A stretch of 64,000 bases of DNA from Gelidibacter maritimus (GCF_014062315.1 NZ_JACGLT010000008.1:62001-126000), one strand, 5' to 3'; shown: positions 32,654 through 42,877, counted from the stretch's first letter. Notes: a model not told the origin generated them from the letters alone. Numbers and translations are program-made.

Positions 32654-33961
32654 TTATCCTCCAAAGTCGTCAAATCTGATGTTTTCATCCGGAATTCCGA
32701 AATCCTCACCCATCTTTTGAACGGCTTGGTTCATCAACGGAGGTCCACAGAAATACAGTTCGATATCTTCTGGTGCATCATGGTGGTTCAAATAGTGATC
32801 AATCACACAATTGTGGATGAACCCAACAAAACCGTCACCTGGAGCATCAATGTTTTCTTTTACTTTCCAATTATCTTCTTCCATTGGTTCAGATAATGCC
32901 ATATAGAACTTAAAGTTAGGAAAATCACGCTCTAACTCACGGAAGTGCTCAATATAGAACAGCTCACGTTTAGAACGACCACCATACCAATATGACACTT
33001 TACGACCTGTTTTTAAGGTTTTGAAGAGTTGGTATAGGTGAGAACGCATTGGCGCCATTCCAGCTCCACCACCAACGTACAACATTTCACTGTCGGACTC
33101 ATTGATGAAGAATTCTCCGAAAGGTCCAGAAATAGTTACTTTGTCACCAGGTTTTTGAGCAAATATATAAGACGAGGCAATACCAGGATTAACATCCATC
33201 CAACCGTTCTTAGCACGATCAAAAGGTGGTGTTGCAATACGAACGTTCAACATAATTTCACGTCCTTCAGCTGGATAAGAAGCCATTGAATAGGCACGTT
33301 CAACAATTTCGTCATTCTTCATCACCAACGGCCAAAGTTTAAACTTGTCCCACTCCTCTTGAAACTTATCTGGCGTATCATGCTCTTCTGGATGCGCCGT
33401 GATATCCATATCTTCAAACTTTATTTCGCACTCTGGAATTTCAATTTGAATATAACCACCGGCTTTATAACCCATATCTTCAGGAACTTCTACAACAAAC
33501 TCCTTAATAAATGAGGCAACGTTATAGTTTCTAACCACCGTAGCTTCCCATTTCTTAACTCCGAATATTTCTTCAGGAATGGTAATTTCCATATCCTGTT
33601 TAACTCTTACCTGACAAGATAAACGAATACCTTCTTGAATCTCTCTTCTACTAAAGTGAGGGGTCTCGGTAGGTAATGCTTCGCCTCCACCTGAAAGCAC
33701 GTGGCACTCACATTGAATACACGTTCCACCACCACCACAGGCAGATGGTAAGAATATTTTTTCGGCTGATAAGGTATTTAATAATGTGCCTCCTGAACTT
33801 ACTTCCAATTTACGTTCACCATTAATGGTAAGAGTTACCGGACCTGAAGGAGACAGTTTTTGTTTCACTACTAGTAAAAGCGTTACCAGTAATAAGGTAA
33901 CCACTAAAAACGCGACAACCGTAGCAATGACTGTTCCTAATGTGCTTGCTGCTAATATCAT
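32654..33961 (-). CDS. nqrF: Na+-translocating NADH:quinone reductase subunit F
   Basis: 435 residues. N-terminal anchor helix (7-32), 2Fe-2S ferredoxin domain with Cys75, Cys81, Cys84 and Cys116 ([13 protein letters not shown] and LSCQV), FAD domain with [13 protein letters not shown] domain with [14 protein letters not shown] and [14 protein letters not shown], and C-terminal [11 protein letters not shown]. It takes electrons from NADH into the Nqr complex. Last gene of the nqrABCDEF operon, 8 bases after nqrE, followed by a bidirectional terminator. Length and domain order are standard. Confidence 0.98.
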   Translation of the reverse strand: MILAASTLGTVIATVVAFLVVTLLLVTLLLVVKQKLSPSGPVTLTINGERKLEVSSGGTLLNTLSAEKIFLPSACGGGGTCIQCECHVLSGGGEALPTETPHFSRREIQEGIRLSCQVRVKQDMEITIPEEIFGVKKWEATVVRNYNVASFIKEFVVEVPEDMGYKAGGYIQIEIPECEIKFEDMDITAHPEEHDTPDKFQEEWDKFKLWPLVMKNDEIVERAYSMASYPAEGREIMLNVRIATPPFDRAKNGWMDVNPGIASSYIFAQKPGDKVTISGPFGEFFINESDSEMLYVGGGAGMAPMRSHLYQLFKTLKTGRKVSYWYGGRSKRELFYIEHFRELERDFPNFKFYMALSEPMEEDNWKVKENIDAPGDGFVGFIHNCVIDHYLNHHDAPEDIELYFCGPPLMNQAVQKMGEDFGIPDENIRFDDFGG

Positions 33962-33969
33962 AATCTTAA

Positions 33970-34701
33970 TTATTTATTATCCGTATCGTTTATTTCTTCT
34001 ATCACAAGATCAGTAATCTTATGTTCCTTTTGGGCTGTCACCATACCATCTACTGTTTCTACAGCATCGTCAGTTGCTTCATCGCCACCAGTAAGCATCC
34101 CACCAAAACTCATAAAGCCAATAGCCATCAAACCTGTAATGATAAAGGTTATTCCTAAACCTCTTAAAGGCGCAGGTACGTTACTATATCTTATTTTCTC
34201 TCTAATGGCAGCAATAGCAAGAATGGCTAAAAACCATCCGATTCCTGAACCAATTCCATAATTAAGTGCCAAGCCTAAAGTTTCAATTTCACGAGACTGC
34301 ATGAATAATGACCCTCCTAAAATAGCACAGTTTACTGCAATCAACGGTAAAAATATACCCAATGAGTTATATAATCCAGGTGAGAATTTCTCAACCACAA
34401 TCTCAACAAGTTGCACCATTGTAGCAATGGTAGCAATAAACATAATAAAGGATAAAAAGCTCAGATCAAAATCTGCATATTCCGGCCCCAACCAACTCAA
34501 AGCGCCTTCTTGCAATAGGTATTGATCCAACAACCAGTTTAAAGGCACTGTAATGGCCAAAACAAAAATTACTGCGGCACCAAGTCCCACAGCTGTCGCT
34601 ACTTTTTTAGACACCGCCAAGTAAGAACACATACCCAAGAAGTATGCAAAAACCATGTTGTCTACAAATATCGATTTGAAAAATAATTCTATATGTTCCA
34701 T
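33970..34701 (-). CDS. nqrE: Na+-translocating NADH:quinone reductase subunit E
   Basis: 243 residues, six transmembrane helices, including [16 protein letters not shown] and [16 protein letters not shown]; each holds one Cys of the pair that in known structures coordinates the membrane Fe centre together with NqrD. After helix VI (about residue 205) an acidic-polar tail of about 40 residues extends ([16 protein letters not shown] and on), longer than proteobacterial NqrE. Inner membrane. It is preceded by an 81-base gap with CAGTCTTCAGTC-type low-complexity repeats. Confidence 0.97.
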   Translation of the reverse strand: MEHIELFFKSIFVDNMVFAYFLGMCSYLAVSKKVATAVGLGAAVIFVLAITVPLNWLLDQYLLQEGALSWLGPEYADFDLSFLSFIMFIATIATMVQLVEIVVEKFSPGLYNSLGIFLPLIAVNCAILGGSLFMQSREIETLGLALNYGIGSGIGWFLAILAIAAIREKIRYSNVPAPLRGLGITFIITGLMAIGFMSFGGMLTGGDEATDDAVETVDGMVTAQKEHKITDLVIEEINDTDNK

Positions 34702-34713
34702 TTTTTATAGTCT

Positions 34714-34770
34714 TCAGTCTTCAGTCCACAGTCGTCAGCAGCGTTCGGCTTACTGATCACTGCTTACTGC
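34714..34770. repeat. CAGTCTTCAGTC-type degenerate repeat between nqrD and nqrE
   Basis: CTTCAGTCTTCAGTCCACAG, then CGTCAGCAGCG, CTTACTGATCACTGCTTACTG. It is the only gap above 10 bases in the nqr operon and looks like inserted filler repeat. Confidence 0.5.
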
Positions 34771-34782
34771 AGCCTATTTAAA

Positions 34783-35427
34783 TTAGTCTTCTATTAATTC
34801 TTTGTTTCTACTACGCTGTACCCAAATAATAATCCCCACTACAATCAATGCCATTGGAGGTAATACCATAAAACCATTGTTTTCGTAGCCCAAAGCATAG
34901 AGACCTGTTCTTTCTACAGGGTCACCCAACACTTTAAATCCAAACAGGGTTCCTGATCCTAGAAGTTCTCTAAAGAAACCAACAATAATCAGGATGACGC
35001 CATAACCTAAGGCGTTTCCAACACCATCCAAAAAAGATCGCCAAGGTCCGTTTGCCAAAGCAAAAGCCTCAAATCGTCCCATAATGATACAGTTGGTAAT
35101 AATTAATCCGATAAAAACCGAAAGTTCTTTACTCAAACTATAAGCATAGGCTTTCAATACCTGGTCCACAATAATTACCAAGGTTGCAACCACTACAAGT
35201 TGCACAATAATCCTGATTTTAGAAGGAATGATATTCCGCATCAATGAAATAACCACGTTACCTACTGCCATAACAAAGATTACTGAAACGGCCATAACTA
35301 TAGATGGCTTCAACTGTGCGGTAATTGCCAAGGCCGAACAAATTCCTAAAACTTGAATAGTAATAGGGTTGTTATCCGCCAAAGGATCCATAATTAATTT
35401 ACTATCTTTTTTTGATAAAAGTCTCAT
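34783..35427 (-). CDS. nqrD: Na+-translocating NADH:quinone reductase subunit D
   Basis: 214 residues, six transmembrane helices. The two Fe-site Cys candidates are in QVLGICSALAIT and LIITNCIIMGRFEAFA, matching the inverted-topology partner of NqrE. Positively charged N-terminus (MRLLSKKDSKLIMDPLADNNP). Inner membrane; six bases after nqrC. Confidence 0.97.
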   Translation of the reverse strand: MRLLSKKDSKLIMDPLADNNPITIQVLGICSALAITAQLKPSIVMAVSVIFVMAVGNVVISLMRNIIPSKIRIIVQLVVVATLVIIVDQVLKAYAYSLSKELSVFIGLIITNCIIMGRFEAFALANGPWRSFLDGVGNALGYGVILIIVGFFRELLGSGTLFGFKVLGDPVERTGLYALGYENNGFMVLPPMALIVVGIIIWVQRSRNKELIED

Positions 35428-35433
35428 ACAATT

Positions 35434-36183
35434 TTATTTTAATGTCTTGAAATAAGGCACGTACATTCTTAAATCCTTTTTAATCATTGCGGTCACGCCG
35501 TCTCCAGTAATGGTGGCTCCTGCAATAGCATCAACAGCATTATCGGTTTTTCTTTCATTTCTAGGGTCTGCATTACCTTTGGCTACAGTTATCCCTTCAA
35601 AAGCACCGGATTCATTGAAAAGATGTTCCCCTTCAAAATCATCCATAAAATAACGTTGTTTAATTTCACTACCTAAACCTGGTGTTTCACCAGCGTGATC
35701 AAAAAATACGCCCTGTACAACCATATCTTTATCTAAAGCTACAAAACCCCAAATGGCATCCCATAAACCTTTTCCTCTGATCGGGATGACATAGATAGGT
35801 TTTCCGTCCTTCACACCTTCAAACAGCGGTAATTTACGTACATAATTTGGATCTTTGGCCAGTGCTTCTTCCTTTTTAATATCAAGCAAATAGGCTTCCG
35901 GATCTTCAGTAACCTGATCACCTTCAATTATATATTGATTTGTAATGGTGCTATTAAACACATCCTCTACTTTGTCTGTAGAAATAAATTCAACATCACT
36001 TGGCCCTTCATTGGCATTAATGCCCATGGCGTACAATATGTTTTGTTGTTTTTCAAATCGCTCATTAGCTTTTACCAAAGGTTTTAAGCCTTGGGCCAGT
36101 CCTGCAAGTATAGAACCAACCAAAATAACCATAACAATGGCAAAAATAACGGTATAACTATTTTTATCTGTATCGATCGCCAT
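35434..36183 (-). CDS. nqrC: Na+-translocating NADH:quinone reductase subunit C (FMN-carrying)
   Basis: 249 residues. One N-terminal transmembrane helix (11-32) and a periplasmic FMN-binding domain. The flavinylation motif is DAIAGATITGDGV with Thr224 as the expected FMN ester site; the usual Ser before Gly is Ala here. HAGETPGLGSEI is the other conserved loop. ApbE at 25051 is the expected flavinylating enzyme. Three bases after nqrB. Confidence 0.97.
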   Translation of the reverse strand: MAIDTDKNSYTVIFAIVMVILVGSILAGLAQGLKPLVKANERFEKQQNILYAMGINANEGPSDVEFISTDKVEDVFNSTITNQYIIEGDQVTEDPEAYLLDIKKEEALAKDPNYVRKLPLFEGVKDGKPIYVIPIRGKGLWDAIWGFVALDKDMVVQGVFFDHAGETPGLGSEIKQRYFMDDFEGEHLFNESGAFEGITVAKGNADPRNERKTDNAVDAIAGATITGDGVTAMIKKDLRMYVPYFKTLK

Positions 36184-36186
36184 AAC

Positions 36187-37413
36187 TTAAGCTGTTTTTA
36201 ATTTTCCTCGTTTTAATCTCTTCTTCACATTGCCCTGAACCACATAGTGATCAATAGTTGGCGCAAATACATTCATTAACAATATAGCTAACATCACCCC
36301 TTCTGGATACGCTGGGTTGAATACGCGAATCATTATGGATATAAACCCAATTAAGAAACCGTATATCCACTTTCCTTTATTGGTTTGAGAACCAGTAACC
36401 GGGTCTGTTGCCATATATACAATACCGAAGGCCATTCCACCAATAATCAAATGATGCCAGAACTCCGTACTCATCAATCCATAAAACTTACTAGATTCGG
36501 TTACCCATCCTGCGTCAACAACAAAATTAAAGATATACCCCATAACTAAGGCACCAAGTGTTGCGCTTAGCATAATTCTCCAGCTTCCTATTTTTGTGAA
36601 GATAAGGAATAACCCTCCTAAAAGAATCAAAAGCGTAGAGGTCTCACCGACTGATCCCGGGATAAATCCAAAAAACATATCCATGACGGAATAATCAATG
36701 GGATGAGATTGCGCTAAGCTTCCCAAAATGGTTTCGCCAGAGATAGCATCGGCATTAGAACCACTTGCAATTTCCTTAGCTCTTTCTACAGCACCTTCAA
36801 CCCAAACTTTATCGCCACTCATCCAAGTAGGATAAGCAAAGAATAAAAAGGCTCTAATGGTCAATGCAGGGTTAAGAATATTCATTCCCGTACCACCAAA
36901 TACTTCTTTTCCAATAACAACGCCAAAAGCTACAGCTACAATTAGCATCCACCAAGGGATATCAATTGGCACTATTAAAGGCACAAGCATCCCGGTTACC
37001 AAATAACCTTCCTCTACTTCATGTCCTTTTAGTACAGCAAATAAAAACTCAATCCCCAGTCCTACACCATAAGAGATGATGACCAAAGGCAGAATTTTCC
37101 AAAAGCCCAAAATAAAGTTTTGCAAGTTCCAGAATTCACTGCTAAAAAAGCCGTTTGAAACAGCCTGAATTTCCCCTACCGCTAAATAATGCTGATACCC
37201 AGCATTAAACATTCCGAAAATCAAACATGGAATCAAGGCCATAATGACCGTGTTCATGGTTCGCTTTAAATCGTCTGCCACCTTAATGTGCGTACCACCT
37301 TGTGCAGTATAGTTAGGCGTATATAAAAAAGTATGCAAGGCGTTAAAGGCAGGTGCCATTTTGGTCCCTTTATACTTCTCTCTTAAATTATGTAAGTTTT
37401 GTTTTAAACCCAT
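36187..37413 (-). CDS. nqrB: Na+-translocating NADH:quinone reductase subunit B (FMN-carrying)
   Basis: 408 residues, about ten transmembrane helices, riboflavin- and FMN-binding core. KEVFGGTGMNILNPALTIRAFLFFAYP is the conserved flavin-pocket segment. The covalent FMN site is expected at Thr228 in ADAISGETILG; the common motif is SGAT, so Glu stands at the Ala position. A cytoplasmic N-terminal 55-residue segment precedes helix I. Ten bases after nqrA. Confidence 0.97.
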   Translation of the reverse strand: MGLKQNLHNLREKYKGTKMAPAFNALHTFLYTPNYTAQGGTHIKVADDLKRTMNTVIMALIPCLIFGMFNAGYQHYLAVGEIQAVSNGFFSSEFWNLQNFILGFWKILPLVIISYGVGLGIEFLFAVLKGHEVEEGYLVTGMLVPLIVPIDIPWWMLIVAVAFGVVIGKEVFGGTGMNILNPALTIRAFLFFAYPTWMSGDKVWVEGAVERAKEIASGSNADAISGETILGSLAQSHPIDYSVMDMFFGFIPGSVGETSTLLILLGGLFLIFTKIGSWRIMLSATLGALVMGYIFNFVVDAGWVTESSKFYGLMSTEFWHHLIIGGMAFGIVYMATDPVTGSQTNKGKWIYGFLIGFISIMIRVFNPAYPEGVMLAILLMNVFAPTIDHYVVQGNVKKRLKRGKLKTA

Positions 37414-37423
37414 TGTCTCTATT

Positions 37424-38779
37424 TTAACCGATTTCTTCTATCATTAAATCCAAACCTGCTCTAATAATTTGCTGATGTGGTTGTTTAGACACACATATAA
37501 ATTCTGTCAAGGCAAAATCTTCTGGAGCTACTTCATACATCCCTAAGGCTTCCATTTCGTCCAAGTCCTCATACAAACATGATTTCAGAATTTGCAAAGG
37601 ATATATATCCAATGGAAAAACCTCCTCGTAATTGCCAGTAAGGACAAAGTTACGGTGTTCGCCATTCATATTAGTATCTAAATCATAGGTCTTATTTGGC
37701 GTCAACCACGAAAAGGTCAAAGCTCGTGAATTAGAGATTTTATCAAAAACGGGCTTATTCCAACCAAAAAACTCATAGTCATCACCTTCAGGAATAATTG
37801 AGATCAGATTACTATAATATCCTAAATAGCCATCAGGACCAACTTGTTTTCCACTCAATACGTTACCAGATATGATACGATCGTTTCCGTTTTGCTCAAC
37901 CCCATTGTCATAAACCATGGTAGCGACTTCGCTTGCTATTTTAGTCTTAAAGTAACGTGGTTTCTTAACAGAAGAACCAACGAGAGCAACAATACGCTCA
38001 GCATTGAACCTACCCGTTAGCAATAGCTCACCAATAATCACCAAATCCTGCGGATTAACGGTCCATACCGTCTCGCCTTTATTGACAGGATCAATTTTAT
38101 TGATTTGAGTACCAACATTACCACAAGGGTGTGGCCCTGATACTTTATGCAAGGTGATACCGGAAAGCCCGGCCAAAGGTGAGTTTGAATTTGCCCCCAC
38201 ACTGACATGCACTTTACCTTCAGTTAATTTACCCAAGGCTGTAATGGCTGCCTGTAATTCTGACTCCTTTCCCTGAAGCACATAATCAAGATCAGCCGCC
38301 AATGGCGCACTATCATAACCAGAAATAAAAATTGCTTTTGGTGATTGGTCAGGTTTGGCAATAATATCATAAGGGCGTTGTTTGATAAACGTCCAGCAGC
38401 CAGAGGCCAATAAGCGGGCCTTTATCGTATCAGCATCTACAGCGTTAACATCCAACTTACCGTAATCTTGGTAGGTCTGCTCTTTATCCGCCTGAATCTT
38501 AATGCCAACAATACGTCTTTTTGCACCACGTTCAATCTCAATGATCTCTCCTGAAACTGGTGAAACAAATTTCACAGCCTCATTGGTTTTGTCATGAAAG
38601 ATGGGTTCGCCAGCTTTCACTTTCGCACCTTCTTTATAAATTAACCTTGGAGTAACAGCGTGGAAGTCATCTGGTCTTAATACATAAAAGTTGCTTAGTA
38701 CCGCCTTTTCAGTGGTTTTTTCAGCATCACCCTTAAGTTTAATATCCAGACCTTTTTTAATCTTAATGTCGTTTGACAT
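37424..38779 (-). CDS. nqrA: Na+-translocating NADH:quinone reductase subunit A
   Basis: 451 residues, soluble cytoplasmic-side subunit and first gene of the operon. N-terminal barrel-sandwich (IKIKKGLDIKLKGDAEK, VKAGEPIFHDK, VSPVSGEIIEIERGAKR), then the Rossmann-like middle domain (SGPHPCGNVGTQINKIDPV) and a C-terminal helical region (PLDIYPLQILKSCLYEDLDEME). Family length is standard. A consensus -7 box lies 59 bases upstream and drives the six-gene operon. Confidence 0.97.
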   Translation of the reverse strand: MSNDIKIKKGLDIKLKGDAEKTTEKAVLSNFYVLRPDDFHAVTPRLIYKEGAKVKAGEPIFHDKTNEAVKFVSPVSGEIIEIERGAKRRIVGIKIQADKEQTYQDYGKLDVNAVDADTIKARLLASGCWTFIKQRPYDIIAKPDQSPKAIFISGYDSAPLAADLDYVLQGKESELQAAITALGKLTEGKVHVSVGANSNSPLAGLSGITLHKVSGPHPCGNVGTQINKIDPVNKGETVWTVNPQDLVIIGELLLTGRFNAERIVALVGSSVKKPRYFKTKIASEVATMVYDNGVEQNGNDRIISGNVLSGKQVGPDGYLGYYSNLISIIPEGDDYEFFGWNKPVFDKISNSRALTFSWLTPNKTYDLDTNMNGEHRNFVLTGNYEEVFPLDIYPLQILKSCLYEDLDEMEALGMYEVAPEDFALTEFICVSKQPHQQIIRAGLDLMIEEIG

Positions 38780-38838
38780 ATTATAAGTCTATTGGTTAAT
38801 AGTTACAATGATGTGATTTTACACAGTAAAAATCGGTG

Positions 38839-38846
38839 CAAATTTA
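38839..38846 (-). promoter_or_regulatory. Consensus -7 box (TAAATTTG) for the nqr operon
   Basis: Exact TAnnTTTG on the minus strand, 59 bases before nqrA. The leader between them has no strong hairpin. Confidence 0.6.
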
Positions 38847-38930
38847 CGAATTAATTATGCAGTTTACATAATTATTCCGATAAAATTTATACGTTAACGA
38901 TTGCGTAAAATTTAAGGTATAATTTTTGTT

Positions 38931-38938
38931 TATCTTTA
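38931..38938 (+). promoter_or_regulatory. Near-consensus -7 box for the plug-family gene
   Basis: TATCTTTA, one mismatch at the last base of TAnnTTTG, 19 bases before the ATG at 38958; divergent from the nqr promoter. Confidence 0.45.
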
Positions 38939-38957
38939 CCTTTCAAACTGCATGTAG

Positions 38958-40208
38958 ATGACTTCACTTTTTAAATATTTTCTCTGCTTATTTTTCTTTA
39001 CGGCTTTTGGATTTTCGCAAATTGAAGAAGTCAATCCGGCCAGCTATATTAAGACTATCGGTTTTAAAGGCAGTACCAACGAAAGCCAATTGCCCATCTT
39101 GAAATTAGGCGAACCGTTGCTCTTGGAATTTGATGCGCTTACCGGAACTGAACCTGACTTTTATTATGTGATTGAGCATTTTAATTATGACTGGACACCT
39201 TCCAATTTGGTAAAATCAGAATACTTGAGAGGTTTTGACAACCAACGCATTCAGAACTATAAAAACTCATTCAATACGTATCAGATTTATTCACATTATA
39301 TGCTACGAATCCCCAATGAGCAAACCAGAGGCCTATTGGTGACGGGCAACTACCTAATGAGCATATTCAATGACGATGACGAATTGGTCTTTTCCAGGAA
39401 ATTTATGATCTATGAAGACCTGGTCAATGTTGGGGTTGCCATAAAACGCTCAAGGGATGTTAAGGATATCGATAAGAAGCAATCTGTAGACATTGTCATC
39501 AATAGCAGAAACATCAACTTCAACAATCCTTTAGAAAATGTCAAAAGCTTGATCATCCAGAACAACAATCTCAATACGGCAATTTCCAACATCAAGCCAC
39601 AATATACTTTAGGTAATCAGCTAATTTACAAATACACTTCAGAAACCAGTTTTTGGGGTGGTAACGAATACCTCTATTTTGAGAATAAGGATGTACGCGC
39701 CGCCAATGTTGGCGTACAGTATATAGATTTGAAAGACATTTATCACAATTATCTGTTTGTGAACACCTCACGAGCCAACCAACTTTACACCTACAACCCA
39801 GATATTAATGGTAATTTTTTAATCACCGCCATTGACGCAAATGACGTGTCCATTGAAGCCGATTATACCATGATTCATTTTGCTCTTCAACATCCTGAAC
39901 TGACTGATGGCAGCTCTATTTATGTTTATGGAAATTATAACAATTACGCATTGGAACCGGACAACGAACTTCATTTTAATTCGGAAACTGGCCTATATGA
40001 ATGTGCGTTTCGTTTAAAGCAAGGATTTTACAATTACAAATATGTAATCACCGATAAGAATGGCATTTTAAACGAAGGTGCCATTAGTGGCGATTTCTAC
40101 CAAACAGAAAACAATTACAAGGTATTGGTATACTATAGAGATTTGGGCGCCCGCTATGACAGATTAATTGGTATGGGGGAAGGATCTTCAGTCAATATTT
40201 CGAATTAA
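38958..40208 (+). CDS. DUF5103 / T9SS plug-family protein
   Basis: 416 residues. Signal peptide 1-20 (LFFFTAFGFSQ). The N-terminal part (IKTIGFKGSTNESQLPILKLGEPLLLEFDAL, DFYYVIEHFNYDWTPSNLVKSEYLRGF) is the first domain of the DUF5103 family, now named for the plug protein that seals the SprA translocon of the type IX secretion system. The middle and C-terminal thirds are beta-rich (YVYGNYNNYALEPDNELHFN, GFYNYKYVITD). Periplasmic or outer membrane-associated. Promoter-like box 19 bases upstream. Confidence 0.88.
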   Translation: MTSLFKYFLCLFFFTAFGFSQIEEVNPASYIKTIGFKGSTNESQLPILKLGEPLLLEFDALTGTEPDFYYVIEHFNYDWTPSNLVKSEYLRGFDNQRIQNYKNSFNTYQIYSHYMLRIPNEQTRGLLVTGNYLMSIFNDDDELVFSRKFMIYEDLVNVGVAIKRSRDVKDIDKKQSVDIVINSRNINFNNPLENVKSLIIQNNNLNTAISNIKPQYTLGNQLIYKYTSETSFWGGNEYLYFENKDVRAANVGVQYIDLKDIYHNYLFVNTSRANQLYTYNPDINGNFLITAIDANDVSIEADYTMIHFALQHPELTDGSSIYVYGNYNNYALEPDNELHFNSETGLYECAFRLKQGFYNYKYVITDKNGILNEGAISGDFYQTENNYKVLVYYRDLGARYDRLIGMGEGSSVNISN

Positions 40209-40403
40209 TGGTACAATCTCCTGAAAATAGCGTCTTGAAAACCACTTTAAAAAGTGACGTTTAATTGCCATTTCAAAAGACAACCACCTAATTTTCTGTT
40301 AAATAAGTGTAAAAACAGGGATAACGCTACATCTTGAATCAAATAAATTATTAAAATCTTTTTAATTGTGCTATTTTAGCATATATCTAATCATTCTAAT
40401 ATT

Positions 40404-40790
40404 ATGGTCCAGCAAGTTACAAGTGGTATAAAAATAAGTGTACAGACCACTTTTGAGGGTACTTTTTATAAAAATTACAAAGTCCATTTTGCCTTTGGTT
40501 ATAAAATAACTATCGAAAACCAAAGCAAAGGTGCTGTACAGTTAAATTCTCGTCATTGGAGAATTTACGATGCTTTAAATCATGTAGAAATCATTGAAGG
40601 CGAAGGGGTAATTGGCAAGAAACCGGTTTTAAAACCAGGAGAGTCACACACCTACACATCGGGATGCTTGTTGTCATCTCCATTTGGAGCAATGCACGGG
40701 CATTACAATATGGTCAACTTCACCAACACCAATAAATTTAAGGTGTACATTCCGTCGTTTAAATTAAGCGCACCGTTTGCACTGAATTAA
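40404..40790 (+). CDS. apaG: ApaG domain protein
   Basis: 128 residues, a fibronectin-III-like beta-sandwich. Signature HFAFGYKITIENQSKGAVQLNSRHWRIYD, EGEGVIGKKPVLKPGESHTYTSGC and GAMHGHYNMVN match ApaG throughout. Older names link it to Co2+/Mg2+ efflux; the biochemical role is not settled. Cytoplasmic, length typical. The region after its stop remains open in the same frame for about 64 codons without resemblance to anything known. Confidence 0.95.
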   Translation: MVQQVTSGIKISVQTTFEGTFYKNYKVHFAFGYKITIENQSKGAVQLNSRHWRIYDALNHVEIIEGEGVIGKKPVLKPGESHTYTSGCLLSSPFGAMHGHYNMVNFTNTNKFKVYIPSFKLSAPFALN

Positions 40791-41154
40791 ATCAGATCAG
40801 AAAACGCTTGCCACAAAGATGGATTCCGATACATATTGCTCTCGCTTTTCTGCCAGATATTGAACTGCCCGAATGGACATGGTTCAAATTTCTTCAGTAA
40901 TTGTTTTAAATACAAGGATTACTTTTTAAAGACCCCTGCTTTCTTGACCCCTTCTGAAGGCCAATTATTGGTATTGGCTTGATAAACGCAAACTCAGATT
41001 CTCCATCTGAATTAGCCCAACGTCTATTCAAGACCCAACACCTACTACCTTTAATGTTCAACTGCGATTGATCGCTAAGGTTTTACAGAAAAACAATCCT
41101 GACATTTAACGAGGTTTTAGGACATTATCACGCGAAAAAGGATTCAAAATTTCG
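40791..41154. other. Intergenic gap between apaG and pruA
   Basis: About 360 bases. The apaG frame stays open after its stop to about 40983 (contains DYFLKTPAFLTPSEGQL) but has no start codon and no recognised similarity. The rest is unstructured until the pruA promoter-like box at 41155. I see no RNA or repeat. Confidence 0.45.
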
Positions 41155-41162
41155 TATCTTCG
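41155..41162 (+). promoter_or_regulatory. Near-consensus -7 box for pruA
   Basis: TATCTTCG, one mismatch to TAnnTTTG, 37 bases before the pruA ATG at 41200. Confidence 0.4.
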
Positions 41163-41199
41163 CATCTTAAAATTTTAAACATTCAAAATAAAAACAATC

Positions 41200-42825
41200 A
41201 TGGGAAAAGGATTTTTCAAGGTACCTGTTGCCGTTAATGAACCTGTCAAAACTTACGCTCCAGGATCTCCAGAACGCGAGGCTGTGATAGCGGAATATTC
41301 AAAAATGTACAGAAGTCAAGTTGATGTGCCGCTGTATATCAATGGCAAATATGTCACAACTAAAAACACCAAGACCATGTCTCCGCCCCATGATCATCAG
41401 CATTTGGTTGGAACCTATCACTTGGCGGATAAAAGTCATGTTGAGGACGCTATTGCTACCGCACTTGAAGCAAGAAAGGCCTGGGCTCAAATGCCTTGGG
41501 AACATCGTGCTGGTATTTTTCTTAAAGCAGCCGAATTAATTGCGGGCCCATACCGAGCCAAAATCAACGCCGCAACCATGATTGCGCAATCAAAAACCAT
41601 CCATCAAGCTGAAATTGATTCGGCTTGTGAACTGATCGATTTCTTGAGATTCAACGTTCAGTTTATGACTGAAATATATCACGACCAACCAGAAAGCACG
41701 AGTGATGCCTGGAATCGTGTTGAATACAGACCTTTAGAAGGTTTTACCTATGCCGTTACACCATTCAATTTTACCGCCATTGCTGGCAATTTGCCGTCAT
41801 GTATGGCTTTAATGGGAAATGTGGTGATTTGGAAGCCAAGTAATCATCAAATCTATTCTGCTAAAGTGATTATGGATGTTTTTGAAGAAGCTGGAGTTCC
41901 GGCCGGAGTAATCAATGTTGTTTTTGGTGACCCTGCTATGATTACGGATACAATTATGGCAAGTCCTGATTTCTCTGGATTACATTATACAGGATCAACT
42001 TCCGTTTTTCAGAATCTATGGAAAAAGATTGGAAATAATATCACAAATTATAAAACCTACCCACGAATTGTAGGCGAAACTGGCGGGAAAGACTTTATCG
42101 TGGCGCACAAAACGGCTGATGCACGGCAAGTGGCCACCGCAATTGTTAGAGGCGCATTTGAGTTTCAAGGTCAAAAATGTAGTGCTGCTTCTAGAGGGTA
42201 TATTGCAAAAAGCATCTGGAGCGATGTTAAAAAGTATGTCATTGAAGATCTGAAAACGGTCAAAATGGGATCGCCCGAAGACATGGATAATTTTGTTACT
42301 GCGGTCATCCATGAAGCGTCATTTGATAAATTGGCCGGTTATATCGACCAAGCTAAAAAAGATAAGAATGCGACAATTATTGCAGGTGGAAATTACGATA
42401 AGAGCAAAGGTTATTTCATCGAACCAACGGTTATAGAAACGACCGATCCAAAATACCCAACCATGTATACAGAACTATTTGGTCCTGTCATGACGGTTTA
42501 TGTATACGACGATAAGGTTTTTAGCGAAACCTTAAAATTAGTGGATACAACGAGTGAATATGCTTTAACCGGTGCCATTATGGCAACCGATAGATATGCG
42601 ATAGACGAAGCGACCAAAGCGCTTCAAAACTCGGCCGGAAACTTCTATATCAACGACAAACCAACAGGCGCCGTAGTAGGCCAACAGCCTTTTGGTGGCG
42701 CAAGAGCTTCCGGAACAAACGATAAAGCGGGCAGTCTTCAAAACCTTTTACGTTGGATTTCTCCAAGATTGGTTAAAGAAACTTTTGTCACACCAACAGA
42801 TTACCGTTATCCTTTTCTAGGATAA
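41200..42825 (+). CDS. pruA: L-glutamate gamma-semialdehyde dehydrogenase (1-pyrroline-5-carboxylate dehydrogenase)
   Basis: 541 residues. N-terminal MGKGFFKVPVAVNEPVKTYAPGSPER is typical of the stand-alone P5C dehydrogenase of Bacteroidota and eukaryotes. ALDH signatures: YAVTPFNFTAIAGNLP, VVIWKPSNH, TGSTSVF, VGETGGKDF (base Glu), FQGQKCSAASR (catalytic Cys), ELFGPVMTVYVYDD and QPFGGARASGTNDK. It oxidises glutamate semialdehyde to glutamate in proline breakdown. Proline dehydrogenase is not adjacent. A strong terminator follows. Confidence 0.97.
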   Translation: MGKGFFKVPVAVNEPVKTYAPGSPEREAVIAEYSKMYRSQVDVPLYINGKYVTTKNTKTMSPPHDHQHLVGTYHLADKSHVEDAIATALEARKAWAQMPWEHRAGIFLKAAELIAGPYRAKINAATMIAQSKTIHQAEIDSACELIDFLRFNVQFMTEIYHDQPESTSDAWNRVEYRPLEGFTYAVTPFNFTAIAGNLPSCMALMGNVVIWKPSNHQIYSAKVIMDVFEEAGVPAGVINVVFGDPAMITDTIMASPDFSGLHYTGSTSVFQNLWKKIGNNITNYKTYPRIVGETGGKDFIVAHKTADARQVATAIVRGAFEFQGQKCSAASRGYIAKSIWSDVKKYVIEDLKTVKMGSPEDMDNFVTAVIHEASFDKLAGYIDQAKKDKNATIIAGGNYDKSKGYFIEPTVIETTDPKYPTMYTELFGPVMTVYVYDDKVFSETLKLVDTTSEYALTGAIMATDRYAIDEATKALQNSAGNFYINDKPTGAVVGQQPFGGARASGTNDKAGSLQNLLRWISPRLVKETFVTPTDYRYPFLG

Positions 42826-42845
42826 AACCTGTTTAGATCTAAAAA

Positions 42846-42877
42846 AATCCTCAAACTGTCGTTTGGGGATTTTTTTG
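42846..42877 (+). terminator. Rho-independent terminator of pruA
   Basis: Stem AATCCTCAAAC / GTTTGGGGATT (one G-U pair), tetraloop TGTC, followed by a run of seven T. 21 bases after the pruA stop. Confidence 0.9.

Noticed and set aside
40800-40983. Open frame after apaG as an extension or second gene
   Set aside because: No start codon and no recognisable similarity; the apaG stop is normal for the family. Mentioned only as part of the gap.
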